Part shown: in pieces, positions 42,201 to 54,355 of the stretch
Layout: each line of letters starts with the position of its first letter
Position numbering within the stretch: the stretch's first letter is position 1
Origin: Byssochlamys sp. IMV 00236
Taxonomy: Eukaryota > Ascomycota > Eurotiomycetes > Eurotiales > Thermoascaceae
DNA length: 64,000 nt
Assembly: GCA_001931875.2 (NCBI GenBank)
Contig: MSJH02000822.1
Coordinates: 1 to 64,000 of the forward strand
Direction: 5' to 3'
Notes under the pieces: model-generated
Seen by the model: the letters and a program-made list of their open reading frames with translations, nothing else
Databases searched by the model: none
Told to the model about the DNA's origin: nothing
Made by a program: the position numbers and the translations under genes

Positions 42201-43004
42201 AAGCCTTATAATAGTTAATTATATTTAATAACTTATTTAATATTTTATTTAATATCTCCTTTAATATACTCTTTAATATTTACTTTAGCCCTTAAAAAAT
42301 AATTAATCTTAGCTAACTAGCTCTTATACTAACTAATATTAAACTTAAAAATAGAATATCTCTTAAAAAGCTTAAATATTTACTTAAACTTAAGCTAAAG
42401 AATTTCTTAGAGCCTTTAAGGCCTAAGAAATATAAGTTAAAAAGTCTTAAGAATACTCTTAGTCTTAAACTTAGTCTTAAGCTTAAATTTAAGCTAAAGA
42501 ACCTTATAAATACTCTTAATACTAATAAGAATTCTGAAAATAAAGCCTTTAAAGATAAATTTAAGGGGAAATTATTATCTCGCTAATTAACTAATTAATC
42601 TTAATATAAATATTAATATAAACCTAGATTTAACTTAAAGGTAAATAAAGATATTATTAATAGTTTAATAATAATAAGAAAGTAATATATAGTAAAAGAT
42701 AAGGCTACTATCTATAGCTAAGATTACTATATATAGCTTAATATAAAAGCTATTTTATCTAAAAATATAATATAAAGAAGATATTATAAATAACTCTTTC
42801 TATTTTTTTATTAATATCTTAAATAATATAACTATAAGTAGTAATAACTTATTAATTAGTTCTATTAACTATTATTACTATTTATTTATAATTAATATTT
42901 TATAAGTCTATATATAGCTTTCTATTAAGTAAATTATTATAATAGTTTAAGAAATTAGTTCTATAAGTAAGATTAAAACGCGCATAGTATAGCTTAAAGG
43001 CTTA
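42201..43004 (+). other. Helitron 3' region
   Basis: Sequence between the last recognisable helicase motif and the junction with Copia-4 gag. The first 350 bases are rich in aagctta and cttaa repeats, possibly a low-complexity protein tail. The final 60 bases contain aaaacgcgcatag, one of the few CpG-rich spots nearby, and may hold the terminal structure of the Helitron. I could not fold a convincing hairpin by eye. Confidence 0.4.
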
Positions 43005-46000
43005 TTTTTAAATAACTTCTAGATAAATAATTTTAAATACTTAGAGTTAATTATAATAAATTAAGAAGAGAATTATAGCATTTAATAATATAATATCTTT
43101 CTTAGCTTAACTTAATACTAGGATATAATAACTTCTCTTAGCACTATTTAAAAAATATACTATAACTAAGGCAGTAATTAATATATATAAAAACCTAGGT
43201 ATAAATAAGATCTTAATTATTCTAGAAGAAATAAAGAATTAGCTTTAAGTAAAACTAACTACTATATTTTTTATAAAGAATAAATTTATTAAATACTATA
43301 TTTATAAGAAGGATTACTATATTAAGAACTGCTTATTCTTACTTATTACTTAGAGAAATATAAGAAATAGCTAAAAATAAAGAAAAGAGTCTTATAAGTT
43401 TAATAACTTTATTATTTAAGATAAAATAATAATAAAGATAATTAATAAAATCTATAAGAAAGTCTAATTCTTAAAGAATAAGAGATTAAAAAATAAGGAG
43501 TATAAAGTATATAATGCAGAAAAAACTTTAAATACTAAAAAAAATTAACTTTAGTTAAAATCCTTAGTTACCTTTAATAACTAAGTCTTAGATAAAATTA
43601 TTTATCTCTTAAAGAATATTATTAATAAGAATTTATCTTAATAGTATATAAATAGTAATACTAGTTTATATATAATTAATAAAAACTATTACTTTAAAGA
43701 ATTACTAATTTAAATTTAATAGAGATATATTTATATAAGTAAAAAGATTCTATATTTAGAATATATAGGAATAATAGTTTTATAAGATAAAAATAGGAAA
43801 ATATTAAACTTAAAGAATATATTACTTATACTTAATCTTAGAATAAATCTCTTATTAACTAAGATCTTCTATTAATAGCTAAGTATATATAAGTATTTTA
43901 ATAAGAGAATAATATTTATATTAAATAAGTTAAATAAGGCTATAATTTAAGGTATTATTAAATATAGAATTTATATTATTAAGAGAGTTTTTCTAAACTA
44001 AATACTAAAGTTATAGTATATATATATTATATTACTCTCTATTAAAGATACTCTTAATATTATAATTATAGATTAAGAAGAATAATTTTATTATAATAAA
44101 ATTAAAGAAACTCTCTTATTTTCTTAAAATAAAATTAAAGAATAAGAGAAGTATTAATTATAATATAGGAGAATTAGCTATTTTAAACTTAAAAAGGTTA
44201 AAAACTTATATAATCTAATTATATTAAGGAAACCTATTAAAGTAATAATAAACTATTAGTATATAATATATACTATAGCTAATATTAAGAATAAGAGAAG
44301 TACTACTAGTATATAAAAGGCTAATATCTTTAAATTTATCTATATAGATATATATAGCTAAATGCTAAAGTCTAAAAATAAATATATCTATTTCTTAATA
44401 GTTATAAATAACTTTTTAAAAAAATATAGGTATTTCTTATAAGAGCTAAATCTAATACTATATTTATTTTAAATAAATAGAAAAGAGAAATAGAGATAAT
44501 AATAAGTCTTTAAGTTCTTAATATATAATTAGATAATATATTAAAACTAGATAATCTCTTTAAGACTTAAAAGAAATAATTTAATATTTATTATAAATTA
44601 ATAGTTCTATATATATTAATATAAAATAGAGCTATAGAATAAGTATATTAAATAATTAAAAAAGAAATAAAAGCTATACTTAAAGATTTAAATCTCCCGG
44701 TTAAGTTATAGGTAAAGATAACTTAAATTAATATATATATTAGAAATAAAATATTAAACAGATTAATAATTAATAAGGTTTAAATATCTTTAAAAAAAAG
44801 CCTTTACTAGAATTAAGCTATTAATTAATTACTTAAAAGTATAGAGATATTAAGTAATATTATATATAAATCTAAACTCTTTATTATAAGGTATATAAAG
44901 AGATAAGTTAATAAATTAAAGTAAGATTTATATTTTTATAAAATATATTAAGAGAATAAATAAATAATAGAAAGTTTAAGCTCTAGATATAAAAAAGATT
45001 ATTAAAACTTATTAAGCTAAATTCTTTAAAAATAAATTAAGAAAAGACTTAAATCTTAATATTCTTTAAAGAGTATTATTAAATATAGTACTAATAAGAA
45101 ATTTAAGAGATTAACTAGTAACTTAGCCTATTACCTTACTTAATCTTATATTAAGTATATATATATCTTTAAGTAAAAGGAAGAATAATACTAATAATAA
45201 AAAGAAAAGCTTTAAAAAAGTTTTATTTTTTTCTTAAAAAGAAAATAAAACTTTTTATTATAATAAAAAAGAGGTATTTTATTAAGATAAAATTAAAAAT
45301 TTTAACTATAATAAGATTAAAGAATAAAAGGAAATATTTAATAATCTTTACTTTAATAACTTAAATAATTATAAAGACTTATAGATAAATCTTTTATTAT
45401 AATTAAGTAAATAAATTATATTTTATATAGAAATTTCTTATATAGTAAAGTATAAGAGAGAGAACTTTAAGTTATTAAATAATAAATAAGAACTAAAGCT
45501 ATATAAAGCTATACTTATATAAAATCTTCTATCTTTAGGTATTAATATAGACTAAGAGAAGTATATAGACTAAATATTAATTACTATAATAGTAGTATAT
45601 ATAGTAAAAAAGTATATTTTAATCTTAAACTTATACTATATTATAATTAATAACTCTATTTAGAGTAATTTATAGTAAAGTATATTTAAAGCTAAAATAA
45701 ATATACTTTAAGTAAATAATATTTTTAAAGTAGCTATTTTATTATTAAAAGCTAATATTATAATTAATTAATAAATATTAGCTATAAAATATAATCTTAA
45801 TAGCTTCTTTTAAAAGCTTAAGGCTTATCTTATTATTAAAGGTTTTATCTAGAAATATAATATTAATTTTAAGTATATTTTTACTCTTACCTTATACTAT
45901 AATATATTATAGACTTTCTTAGCTATTATTATTATAAAAAACTTTAAATACTATATAATAAATATTAATAATACCTTTATAGAGTTAATATTAAAGGAAG

Positions 46001-47242
46001 AGATTTATATAATATCTCTATTAAAAATAAATATATTGCTAAAGATAGTATTAAAAGTTTTTTAATTTTTATATAGCTTAAAGTAAGTAATAAAAGACTA
46101 GAATTAAACTTATATAGAGATACTCTATAAAATAGGCTTTATATAAATTAATACTAACTTATACCTACTATAGTATCTAGAAAAAGAAATCTTACTCCTA
46201 GTATATATTAATAATATTTTAATTAAAGTAAAGTAAATAGAGAATATTAACTAGTTTAAATAATAGTTTAAATTAGTATATAAGATAAAGGACTTAAAGA
46301 AAGTAAAGAAAATCCTTAATATTTAGATTATTTATAATAAAAAGGACTAAATATTAATAATAGACTAATTTTACTATATTAAGAAACTTTTATTAAGATA
46401 TAAAATAAGTAAGGAGAAAATATATTTTATTAATATCCTATTAAATAAATATAACTCTTTAAAGCTATTTAATCTCTAAGATAAAAGAATAGATTAAAGA
46501 GAGTATTAAAAGATTATTAATAGCTTAATCTATTTAATAATCTTAATAAGACTAAATATTATATTTATAATTAGTAGATTAAGTTAATATTTATTAAACT
46601 TATTTAAAAAGTATTTTAAGATATTAAAATCTCTAATAAGATACTTATAATTAATTATAGGCTTTAATCTTAAATTTAATATAAATTAAAACTAGCAGCT
46701 TATTAAATATTTAGACTTAAATTATATAATAAATAAGACTAATTAAGTATTAATCTTAGAGAATATCTTTATTCTAGTTAATAGCTTAATAAGCTAATTA
46801 AATAAGAAATAAAAGTCTATTATAACCTTAATTATAGAAGTTAAATATATAGCTATATATTAAGCTATAAAATAATTTTAGTAGCTAGCCTTTTTATTAA
46901 GAGATATAGAGTATAAATATTATATTAGTCTTAATTAATTTAAATTAAAAATAAGAGAAGAATAAGCTTTTATTATTAGCTTCTTAGTAAAGATATATAG
47001 AAATAATTAAGTATTATTATTATTAATTAGAGATACTTATATTTATAAGAGATTAAAGCATATTAATATTATATACTATTATATATATAATTTATACTAA
47101 AGAAATAAGATTAATATTAAATTTATTAGAATATAAGATATAATAGCAGATAGTTTTACTAAGCTATTATTAAAGATAAATTTCTTAAGATTCTTAAGTT
47201 AATTAAAATTAACTAACCTAATAAATCTAGATTAAGGAGAAG
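43005..47242 (+). pseudogene. Copia-4 gag-pol remnant, second fragment
   Basis: The frame resumes in gag after the Helitron. A Cys/His-knuckle-like stretch near 43294-43332 reads YYIYKKDYYIKNC, in which all but the last Cys, and the His, would have become Tyr. Integrase should lie at about 43.8-44.7 kb. The RT active site reads YINN at 46204-46215 within LVYINNILI. RNase H near 46830-46880 shows KYIAIY.AIK, shared with the other copies. A purine tract (47234-47242) ends the internal region. Stops are everywhere, so no polyprotein can be made. Confidence 0.82.
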
Positions 47243-47556
47243 TATTATAAAATAGCAGTTAAGACTAATAAGTATTAAATATATTATAGATTTTATTTTA
47301 GAGAAATTTTTAAGAATAATTTTACTATAATAAAATCTTTAAAAATAATTTTACTTTAGTAAAATTAAAGAGCTTAAAGAGACTTTTTTTTAAGCTTCTC
47401 TATAAAAACTTAGTTATTTAAATAGAGATTTACTAATTATTCTTTTTAGTCTATAGTATTATTAATACTCCCTCTTTTTAAGTAATATTCTTAGCCTTTA
47501 TAAGATTATAAATTAGTCTAGGTAATTTTTAAATTTATTCTCTATTCTTTTTAACT
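47243..47556 (+). repeat. 3' LTR of Copia-4
   Basis: 314 bp, matching 27807-28120. It is followed by the target duplication tataa at 47557-47561. Confidence 0.9.
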
Positions 47557-50500
47557 TATAAGTTATAATATATTATTAAGGCAGTAAAGCAGCTACTTAT
47601 TATTTTTATAGATTATAGCGCTATATTAATAATTGCGAAATAAATAATCTTAAGAATATTATTAATAGATAAGCTTAACCTATAGCTTATTTAAGCCTCG
47701 TAATATATTTAATACTTCTAGCTATATATCTAATATAAGCTTAAAAAAAGAAATATTATTATTAATACTTTATTTAAATTACTATTAATAACGCTAGCCC
47801 TTAAAATTATAAAACTAAATTATAAAATATTTTATAAGATAATATATACTAGTAATATTAAAATCGAGCCTATATATAATATAACTTTAGTGCAGCTATT
47901 AAATAACTTTAAGAAATATATAATTAAGAGATATAAGTAAGATTTTTATTAATTTAAAGTTATTAAGCTTTTTTAAAAGGGCGTTATTTATATATTACTA
48001 TTTATTATTAATAATAAACTGCTATATATAGTAAACTATAATAGTATATATTACCTTTATATCTTAAGATTTATTATTAAGAAACTCTTTTATTTTATAT
48101 ATAATAGGGTAAAATATTTAGGCTATTATTATATAATAACCTAGCTTTATAAATTCTTTATATAAAGACTAATAAAGAAAGCTAAGATATATATTAAATA
48201 CTATTATAATTATTAAGTTAACTATATAAAATATTACTTACTATATAATACTTATTAATTAATTCTAACTCTAGATATCTTATTCTATATAATAATAATA
48301 GATTTTATTATAAGATTATTAGAGATAAAAAACTATAATTAAATACTTATTATTACCTATAAGTTTATTAAAAAAATAATTTTTATATTAAGTAAAAATA
48401 TTTAAACTATAATAGACTAGGCGTTAACGCTATTTAAAAGGCTTTATATAAGAGATTAAGGCTTACTATTAATAATTATCTCTAACTATAACTTTAAGTT
48501 TTTATTAAACCTTTAAACTAACTTATTTAAGGAAATAAAAGTTAAGCTCTTTTATTCTATAGCTTATTACTTATAAACTAATAGGTAATTTAAATATATA
48601 AATTAAACTGCGGAAATTATACTATAATATTATCTTATAGTATTAAAGAATATTAAAGATTAGCTTAAAGTATTACTTATAATATAAGCTGCGCTAAATA
48701 CTAGTTTATCTATAATTATATTTAAGTTCTTATATAAGCTTACTTATAAGATAAGCCTTAATAATGCTATTAATTTATATAACTAATTAAAGTACTTTTA
48801 AGACTTTAACTACTATTTAAATATATAAGAAGCTATATACTTAGCAGTATTAAATGCTAGGCGCGTATATAATAAAAAACATATATTAATCTACTTTACG
48901 CCTAGTAATTAAATTTTTTTTAAGCTTTATTAAGGCTATAATATTCTAAGTTTATAAGTTTTAAGATTAAAATTATTAATATAATATATTAATTTACTTA
49001 TAGTTAAAAGGTAAATTAATTATTTAGCTTATAAGTTAAATATTTTATTATATTAGCATTACTATAATATCTTCTTAATAGCTTACCTTAAACTATATTA
49101 TAATAAAGACTTATTTGGCTATAACTATACTATAAATCTCTTACTACTATATATTAATAAAGATAATAATATAATTAAATACTATAAAATAAACTAGCTT
49201 ATAAACTGCTATATCTATAAAATATATAATAAAATAATAATAAAATATTTAATATACTAATAAAAATATAAGCCTTAATATAATATTTAATATTAGCTTA
49301 AAGACCTTATTAATACCTTAGAGCTTATATATAAATATAATAACTAATATAAACTAATTATAGCGAATTAGCTACAGAGATATCTATATAAATAATTAAT
49401 ACTTATAAAAAAAAAAGGTAAACCTTTAAAAATAAAAAATATAATAAATACTTAAAGGCGAATTAAAAGTAAAATAATAGGTAAAAGAATTACTCTATAC
49501 TTCTTTATTTATAACTAGTTATTTCTTTATTTATTATATTCTTTTTATATTATACTTATTCTCTTTACTATTTAATAACTTCTTATCTTATTTATCTTTA
49601 TATTAATTTTATTCCCCTTAGTATTATAATATATATAAACTTATTAAATATATTATAGTATTTCTAGAATTATACTAGTTAAAATTAAGATAAATAGTTA
49701 TCTTTAGCTAATATTAATATAGTAAACTTAGCCTATAATAATATAATAAATATAGGCTCTATAGCTAATATTATAATAAATAAGTAGCTTAAACTTACTT
49801 TAAGCTAATTAAGAGAGAAATTAATAGTAGCTTATATAGAAATTATAGTTTTTAAGGCTATACTTATAATTATATCTATTATAATAAAGATAAAGTCTAT
49901 TATAGTTTAAATAAATAAGCTACTTATAATATATATCTATAAGAATCTTAGGCTTAAAGACTATATATATAATAACTTTAATATTTTAGCTATAATAAGA
50001 AATAGTATAAAGATACTATTATTTATTAAAAAAAGTTTCTTATTTCTATAAGCTAATTTATAATTCTTTATAACTATAGCTATTTCTATTAATATACTAT
50101 TACTTAAGCGTCTTATATTAAATAATTTATATTATCTTTTATTAGTTTCTACTAGTATTCTTATAAATATATATTATATTAAGAGCTATATAATCTTATT
50201 TTATATAAATATATTTATAAAATAATATACTTATATTAATAAGAATAGTATACTAGTCTTTATAAAATATATTTTATTATTCTCTTATGCGGTAATAAAA
50301 AAATTATAGACTTACTTAATTACTATAACTATAATAAAATATAAAAATAGTCTTAAGGTTATTAAGAGACTCTTTATAAAAAATATATATATATTAAAAG
50401 TAAGATAAGTAAAAGTAAGAATAATAGCTTTTTATTATTAATTATAAATAATTAAGAATATTATAGCTATAAAGTATAAGCGTAAAAAAAGCTACTTTAA

Positions 50501-50674
50501 TTAAAAGAAGTAACGCTATTTTAGACTATAAATAAGATAGTATAATATAAACTAAGAAGAGAAAGGTTAAATAAGTTAGCTTTATAGAGATTAATATCTT
50601 TACTTTATAAATTACTTTATAGTTCTATATAATATCTTAGCTAATATATAATAATAAAGACGTCGTTAATTTTT
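47557..50674 (+). pseudogene. Gypsy-A pol remnant, part 2 (RNase H end, integrase, chromodomain)
   Basis: Continues RNase H with LLIIFIDYSA near 47590. The integrase zinc-binding region lies near 47900-48200. The catalytic core follows near 48300-48660, with IDFII at about 48298 and YNFKFL, the site of the second catalytic Asp, near 48500, now mutated. A clear ALNTSLS block follows near 48700. Near 49200-49330 the end of the protein reads YLIY..KYKP...LKDLINTLELIYKYN, matching the pattern of a chromodomain, which in chromoviruses directs integration to methylated-histone heterochromatin. Several Trp codons of that domain are now stops. From 49500 to 50674 I see no recognisable domain. Confidence 0.8.
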
Positions 50675-50688
50675 AAATAAGGGGACCT
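50675..50688 (+). other. Polypurine tract of Gypsy-A
   Basis: aaataaggggacct, ending exactly at the 3' LTR. It is the priming site for plus-strand DNA synthesis and fixes the orientation of the element. Confidence 0.75.
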
Positions 50689-50881
50689 TAATAGAGATTC
50701 TCTATAGTCTTACTCTATAGTAGAGTAAAGAAGTATAAGATAAGGCTAGTAGTATTAAACCGCTCTAGGGGTAATATTTAGCAGTAATATCTCTCTAGGG
50801 AGAGAGAATTAAGCTTTATAATATCTTTATTTCTGCTTTAAGTACTATTATAATAGGGTTTACTTATATAGAACTATATTA
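50689..50881 (+). repeat. 3' LTR of Gypsy-A
   Basis: 193 bp, matching 22898-23090. The target duplication cttat follows at 50882-50886, then Copia-0 resumes. Confidence 0.92.
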
Positions 50882-50886
50882 CTTAT

Positions 50887-51754
50887 TATACTTAAGAACT
50901 CTTATTAAAATATAGAATAAATAAAGAGAAAGTATATTTAGTTAATATTTTATTAAATAAATAAAATTAATTAAAACCCTTTAGCCTTTAAAATAAATAA
51001 ATAAATTAAAAAAAGTACTAGAAAATTATTAATAGCCTTATTTATCTAGTAATTTTAATAAAACTAAATATTATATTTATAGTAGGTAAACTTAGTTAAT
51101 ATTTATTAAATTTATTTAAGAAATATTTTATTATAGTAAAATCTTTAATAAAATATTTTTATTTAATTATATATTTTAGTCTTTAATTTAATATAAGTAA
51201 AGACTAATACCTTATTAAATATTTAAATTTAAATTATATAATAAATAAGACTAACTAAATATTAATTCTTAAGAATATTTTTATTTTAGCTAATTACTTT
51301 ATTAATTAATTAAATAAGAAATAAAAGTTTATTATAACTTTAATAATAAAAACTAAATATATAGCTATATATTAAGCTATAAAATAATTTTAATAGTTAG
51401 CCTTATTTTTAAGGGATATAGATTATAAAAACTATATTAATTTAAACTAATATAAACTAATAATAAAGAAAGAATAAGCCTTTATTATTAAGTCTTTAAT
51501 AAAACTTTTTAAGAATAATTAAATATCTTTATCTTTAATAAGAAATATATATACTTATAAGAGATTAAAGCATATTAATATTATATATTATTATATAAGA
51601 GACTTATATTAGAGAAATAAGATTAGTCTAAAATTTATTAATACTAGAGATATAATAGTAAATAATTTTATTAAGCTATTTTTTAAAGTAAACTTTATAA
51701 GATTCTTTAAGTAATTAAGACTTATTAATCTAGTAAGTTTAAACTAAAGAAAAG
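50887..51754 (+). pseudogene. Copia-0 polyprotein remnant, RNase H half
   Basis: Collinear with 46400-47242 of Copia-4 and continuous with 22892 when Gypsy-A is removed. It carries the shared RNase H stretch near 51355-51400 and ends with a purine tract, aaagaaaag (51746-51754), next to the LTR. Frames are broken. Confidence 0.8.
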
Positions 51755-52068
51755 TATTATAATATAGTAATTAGAATTAGTATATTAAAGACTAGTAATA
51801 GATAATTATTTTAAAATATTTTATTACTTATAAGTTATTTAATTCCTTTATAAGAAAGTTCTTTAATCTCTTTTATAAGAAAATTCTCTAATTCTCTTAT
51901 AAAAGAATTAAATTAAATATAGATTAATTATTATTTTAATAAAGGTAAAATATAATAATATTATCTATTATTCTGCTATAATAGTTAAGTTTCTTTAATT
52001 TTAAGTTATTTTTTACTTTTAGTAATTAGTAATAGATTTTACTATAGTTAGATTTATTCTTTTTAACT
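51755..52068 (+). repeat. 3' LTR of Copia-0
   Basis: 314 bp, starting tattataatatagtaatt and ending tttttaact like the Copia-4 LTRs. It is more diverged from them in the middle. Its 5' partner is missing, so no target duplication can be confirmed. The next five bases are tatat. Confidence 0.8.
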
Positions 52069-52327
52069 TATATTAAATATTTTATAGAATAAAGTATTAA
52101 TTTCTTAAAATAATAAGTACTATAAGTTAATTTTATAATAATTATTAATTAATATTTTTATAATTTTATAGAACTTAATTATTATTTTATTAAGAGTATT
52201 TTAATTAATTACTTAATTAATTAAGAAAGAAAAGAGTTTAACTTATAATTTAGTAATAGTATTATCTCTTAATATAATTTTATTTATTTAAATTATATTA
52301 AAATAACTTAAAATTAAATTTAATTAA
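52069..52327. other. Unique A+T-rich spacer inside the inverted arms
   Basis: 259 bases between the Copia-0 LTR and the right inverted arm. It has no counterpart beside the left arm, where Copia-0 abuts the arm directly. Nothing else is recognisable. Confidence 0.6.
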
Positions 52328-53896
52328 AATATAGCTTAGCCTAGCTAAGAATAAGCTTAGCTTACCTTAAAAGCTTAGCCTACTTAAAAAAAATCTAGGT
52401 TTAGCTTAAATATTAAATTAGTTTTAGTATAGTATTTAAGTAAGCTTAATATATATATAACTTATATAACTTATAATAAAGTTTTTATATTATATTATAA
52501 TAAACTATATTTATTAAAAACTATATATAATATATATTAAGTAATTTTATAATATATACTAAGTATAAGTTAAAGTAATATTAGAATATATATAAGAAGC
52601 TAAAACTAAAGTTATTTTATATAATTTACTAAGGTAATATATATAAAGGTAATTATTAAATATATACTAAAGTAATATTAAAATCTTATTATATTAAAGT
52701 TTATATTATTTATATTTATTTTTTCTAATAATACTTTATTCTCTATTTTTACTATATTATAGTTTATATTCTTATAGTATAATAATATTACTATTATAAT
52801 ATTACTATACTTTAAAAAATTATTAATTTATAAAGTAGTTTAATTTATAGTAAATTTAATTAACTATAGGTTTTACTATAATAAGTATATTTTTACTTAA
52901 TATTAAGTATATACTAAATATAAATAGGCTTTATACTTAACTTAAACTTAATATAAATATTACCTTTATATACTGCTATTAAGATAAATAATAAAATATT
53001 AAATAAGTAAATATTATATATATACTAAAATTATATTAAATATAAATAGTGCTCGCAGTAACTATAAAATATATATATATATATATTAACTCTTAAATTA
53101 TCTGTTTTAAGTATAAATAATAATATATAAGTCTTATCTTTAAAATAAATTAAATATATATTAAGCTTTAATAGCTATTAAATATAAATCTAATTAAATA
53201 GCTTTATAATATATAGAAAAGTAATTAACTCTTAGCTTATTATAAGTTTAATATAAGTTCTATATATATATATAATATATTAATAGTTAAAGTTATATTA
53301 ATATATATATACTATATATTTTAAAGCTAATATATTTTATTCTTAATATATATTAAATATATATTAATTTATAGTAGCCTTTAATTATAGAGTAAAAATA
53401 AGTAATATTATTATAAATAAAAAAATATTTAGCTTAAAATAAGTTAAAGATTTATTTTATATATATTAAAGCTATACTAATAATATATAATATATTTATT
53501 AAATATATTCTGCTTAGTTACTAGTATAATATTAATTTTATTTATAAACCTTAATAAGTCTTAAGTATATATAAAGCTTATATTAAGCTAATATTTTTTT
53601 TAACGTAAAGAGCCTATTAATTAAGGGTATTATTACTTTATATAAAGAAGTTACTTATATTAATATTAACTTTAAAAATAATTATAGTAATTAATTTTAC
53701 TATAAAATAAGTTAAGTATATATTAATATATAAATAAAATCTATATACTATTTACTTTACTATTTATATTACTATTTATATTACTATTTATATTACTATT
53801 TATATTACTATTTATATTACTATTTATATTATTATTTATATATAATTTATAACTTTTAGCAGAATTTTTAAATATATTTAATATATATCTAATATT
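52328..53896 (+). repeat. Right arm of a long inverted repeat
   Basis: Reverse complement of 19945-21373, including 238 bases that correspond to the N gap there. The outer end is interrupted by the Gypsy-C LTR at 53897. The inner end holds aagcttag and tctaggtttagctt motifs that resemble the 147-bp tandem repeat units at 62.1-62.5 kb. No reading frame is seen. Confidence 0.75.
53761..53842. repeat. 12-bp tandem repeat, six to seven units
   Basis: Six units of tatttatattac (the sixth ending in t) plus a partial unit. The left arm has no such array at the matching place (about 19985-20025), so the expansion happened in one arm only. Confidence 0.85.
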
Positions 53897-54225
53897 TATT
53901 ATAGTATTAGCCTAAGAAGCTAATATAATTTTATTTTTATAAAAACTCTCTCTTATATAAATCTATTAGCTAATACTTATATAAGTTAAAAAAGTAAGAC
54001 TTAACTCTTTTAAATTATATAAGGAATTATATAATCTTATAAAAGATATCTTTAGCATATAGCTTAATCTAGATTTAAGCTTTTAAAGCTATATCTTATT
54101 TATTAAGCTTACTTATAATAGCTTATTTAGTTTAAATTAGTTAAATAAAGATCTTATAATTAATCCTAGTATTAATTACTTTATTTTATTTATCTTAGCC
54201 TATTTTTTAAGCCTATATCTTAATA
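53897..54225 (+). repeat. 5' LTR of Gypsy-C
   Basis: 329 bp, the same length as the Gypsy-D LTR (804-1132) and matching 60001-60331. It starts tattatagtattag and ends atcttaata. The leader ttatatagctttta follows, as in Gypsy-D. Confidence 0.82.
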
Positions 54226-54355
54226 TTATATAGCTTTTATCTAGAAGTTAATATTATTAAAGATATTTACCTTAATTTCTTTATTTTTACTAATTACTTT
54301 AAATAAATTTATTAAATATATTATTATTAGTTATAGGTTAAAATAATATAAATAT

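Larger units (their letters stand above)
28662..43004 (+). mobile_element. Helitron-like element nested in Copia-4, split by Copia-3
   Basis: An insertion of about 14.3 kb in Copia-4 gag. Without Copia-3 it is about 9 kb. It encodes, on the plus strand, a rolling-circle Rep domain followed by a Pif1-type helicase, the hallmark of autonomous Helitrons. The junctions are known only to within about 5 bases. The target reads roughly tatatatttttaaataac, and no clear target duplication is seen, as expected for Helitrons. The two ends share a weak inverted similarity around gcgttaaatc (left, about 28684) and gcgcgttttaatc (reverse complement of about 42971-42983). That would fit Helitron2-like elements but is not proven. 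Confidence 0.75.
27807..47556 (+). mobile_element. Copia-4: Ty1/Copia element carrying a Helitron
   Basis: Bounded by 314-bp LTRs (27807-28120 and 47243-47556) and a perfect 5-bp target duplication, tataa, at 27802-27806 and 47557-47561. The two Gypsy-A halves join inside RNase H when it is removed. Net length without the 14.3-kb insertion is about 5.4 kb, matching the other Copia copies. The primer-binding site (28122-28131) and a purine tract (47234-47242) are in the expected places for plus-strand orientation. Confidence 0.92.
22898..50881 (+). mobile_element. Gypsy-A: chromodomain-type Ty3/Gypsy element carrying Copia-4
   Basis: Bounded by two 193-bp LTRs (22898-23090 and 50689-50881) and a perfect 5-bp target duplication, cttat, at 22893-22897 and 50882-50886. 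A purine tract containing aaggggacc sits directly before the right LTR, so the element is on the plus strand. Net length without Copia-4 is about 8.2 kb. Domain order is RT, RNase H, integrase, then a chromodomain-like tail, as in chromoviruses. Across the junction the Copia-0 sequence is continuous with Copia-4, which proves the insertion. Confidence 0.92.
21378..52068 (+). mobile_element. Copia-0: 5'-truncated Copia element, outermost layer of the nest
   Basis: Plus-strand Copia remnant present as two pieces, 21378-22892 and 50887-52068, separated by Gypsy-A. The left piece begins at the position equal to about 44750 in Copia-4, so the 5' LTR, gag and most of integrase (about 2.6 kb) are missing. 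The right piece ends in a 314-bp LTR (51755-52068), the same length as the Copia-4 LTRs. The truncation point coincides with the inner end of the left inverted arm, so one deletion may have removed both the 5' part of this element and some arm-flanking DNA. Confidence 0.85.

Noticed and set aside
27802..47561. Reading Gypsy-A and Copia-4 as one chimeric giant element
   Set aside because: Copia-4 has its own LTR pair and perfect tataa duplication, and Gypsy-A RNase H continues across the excision point.
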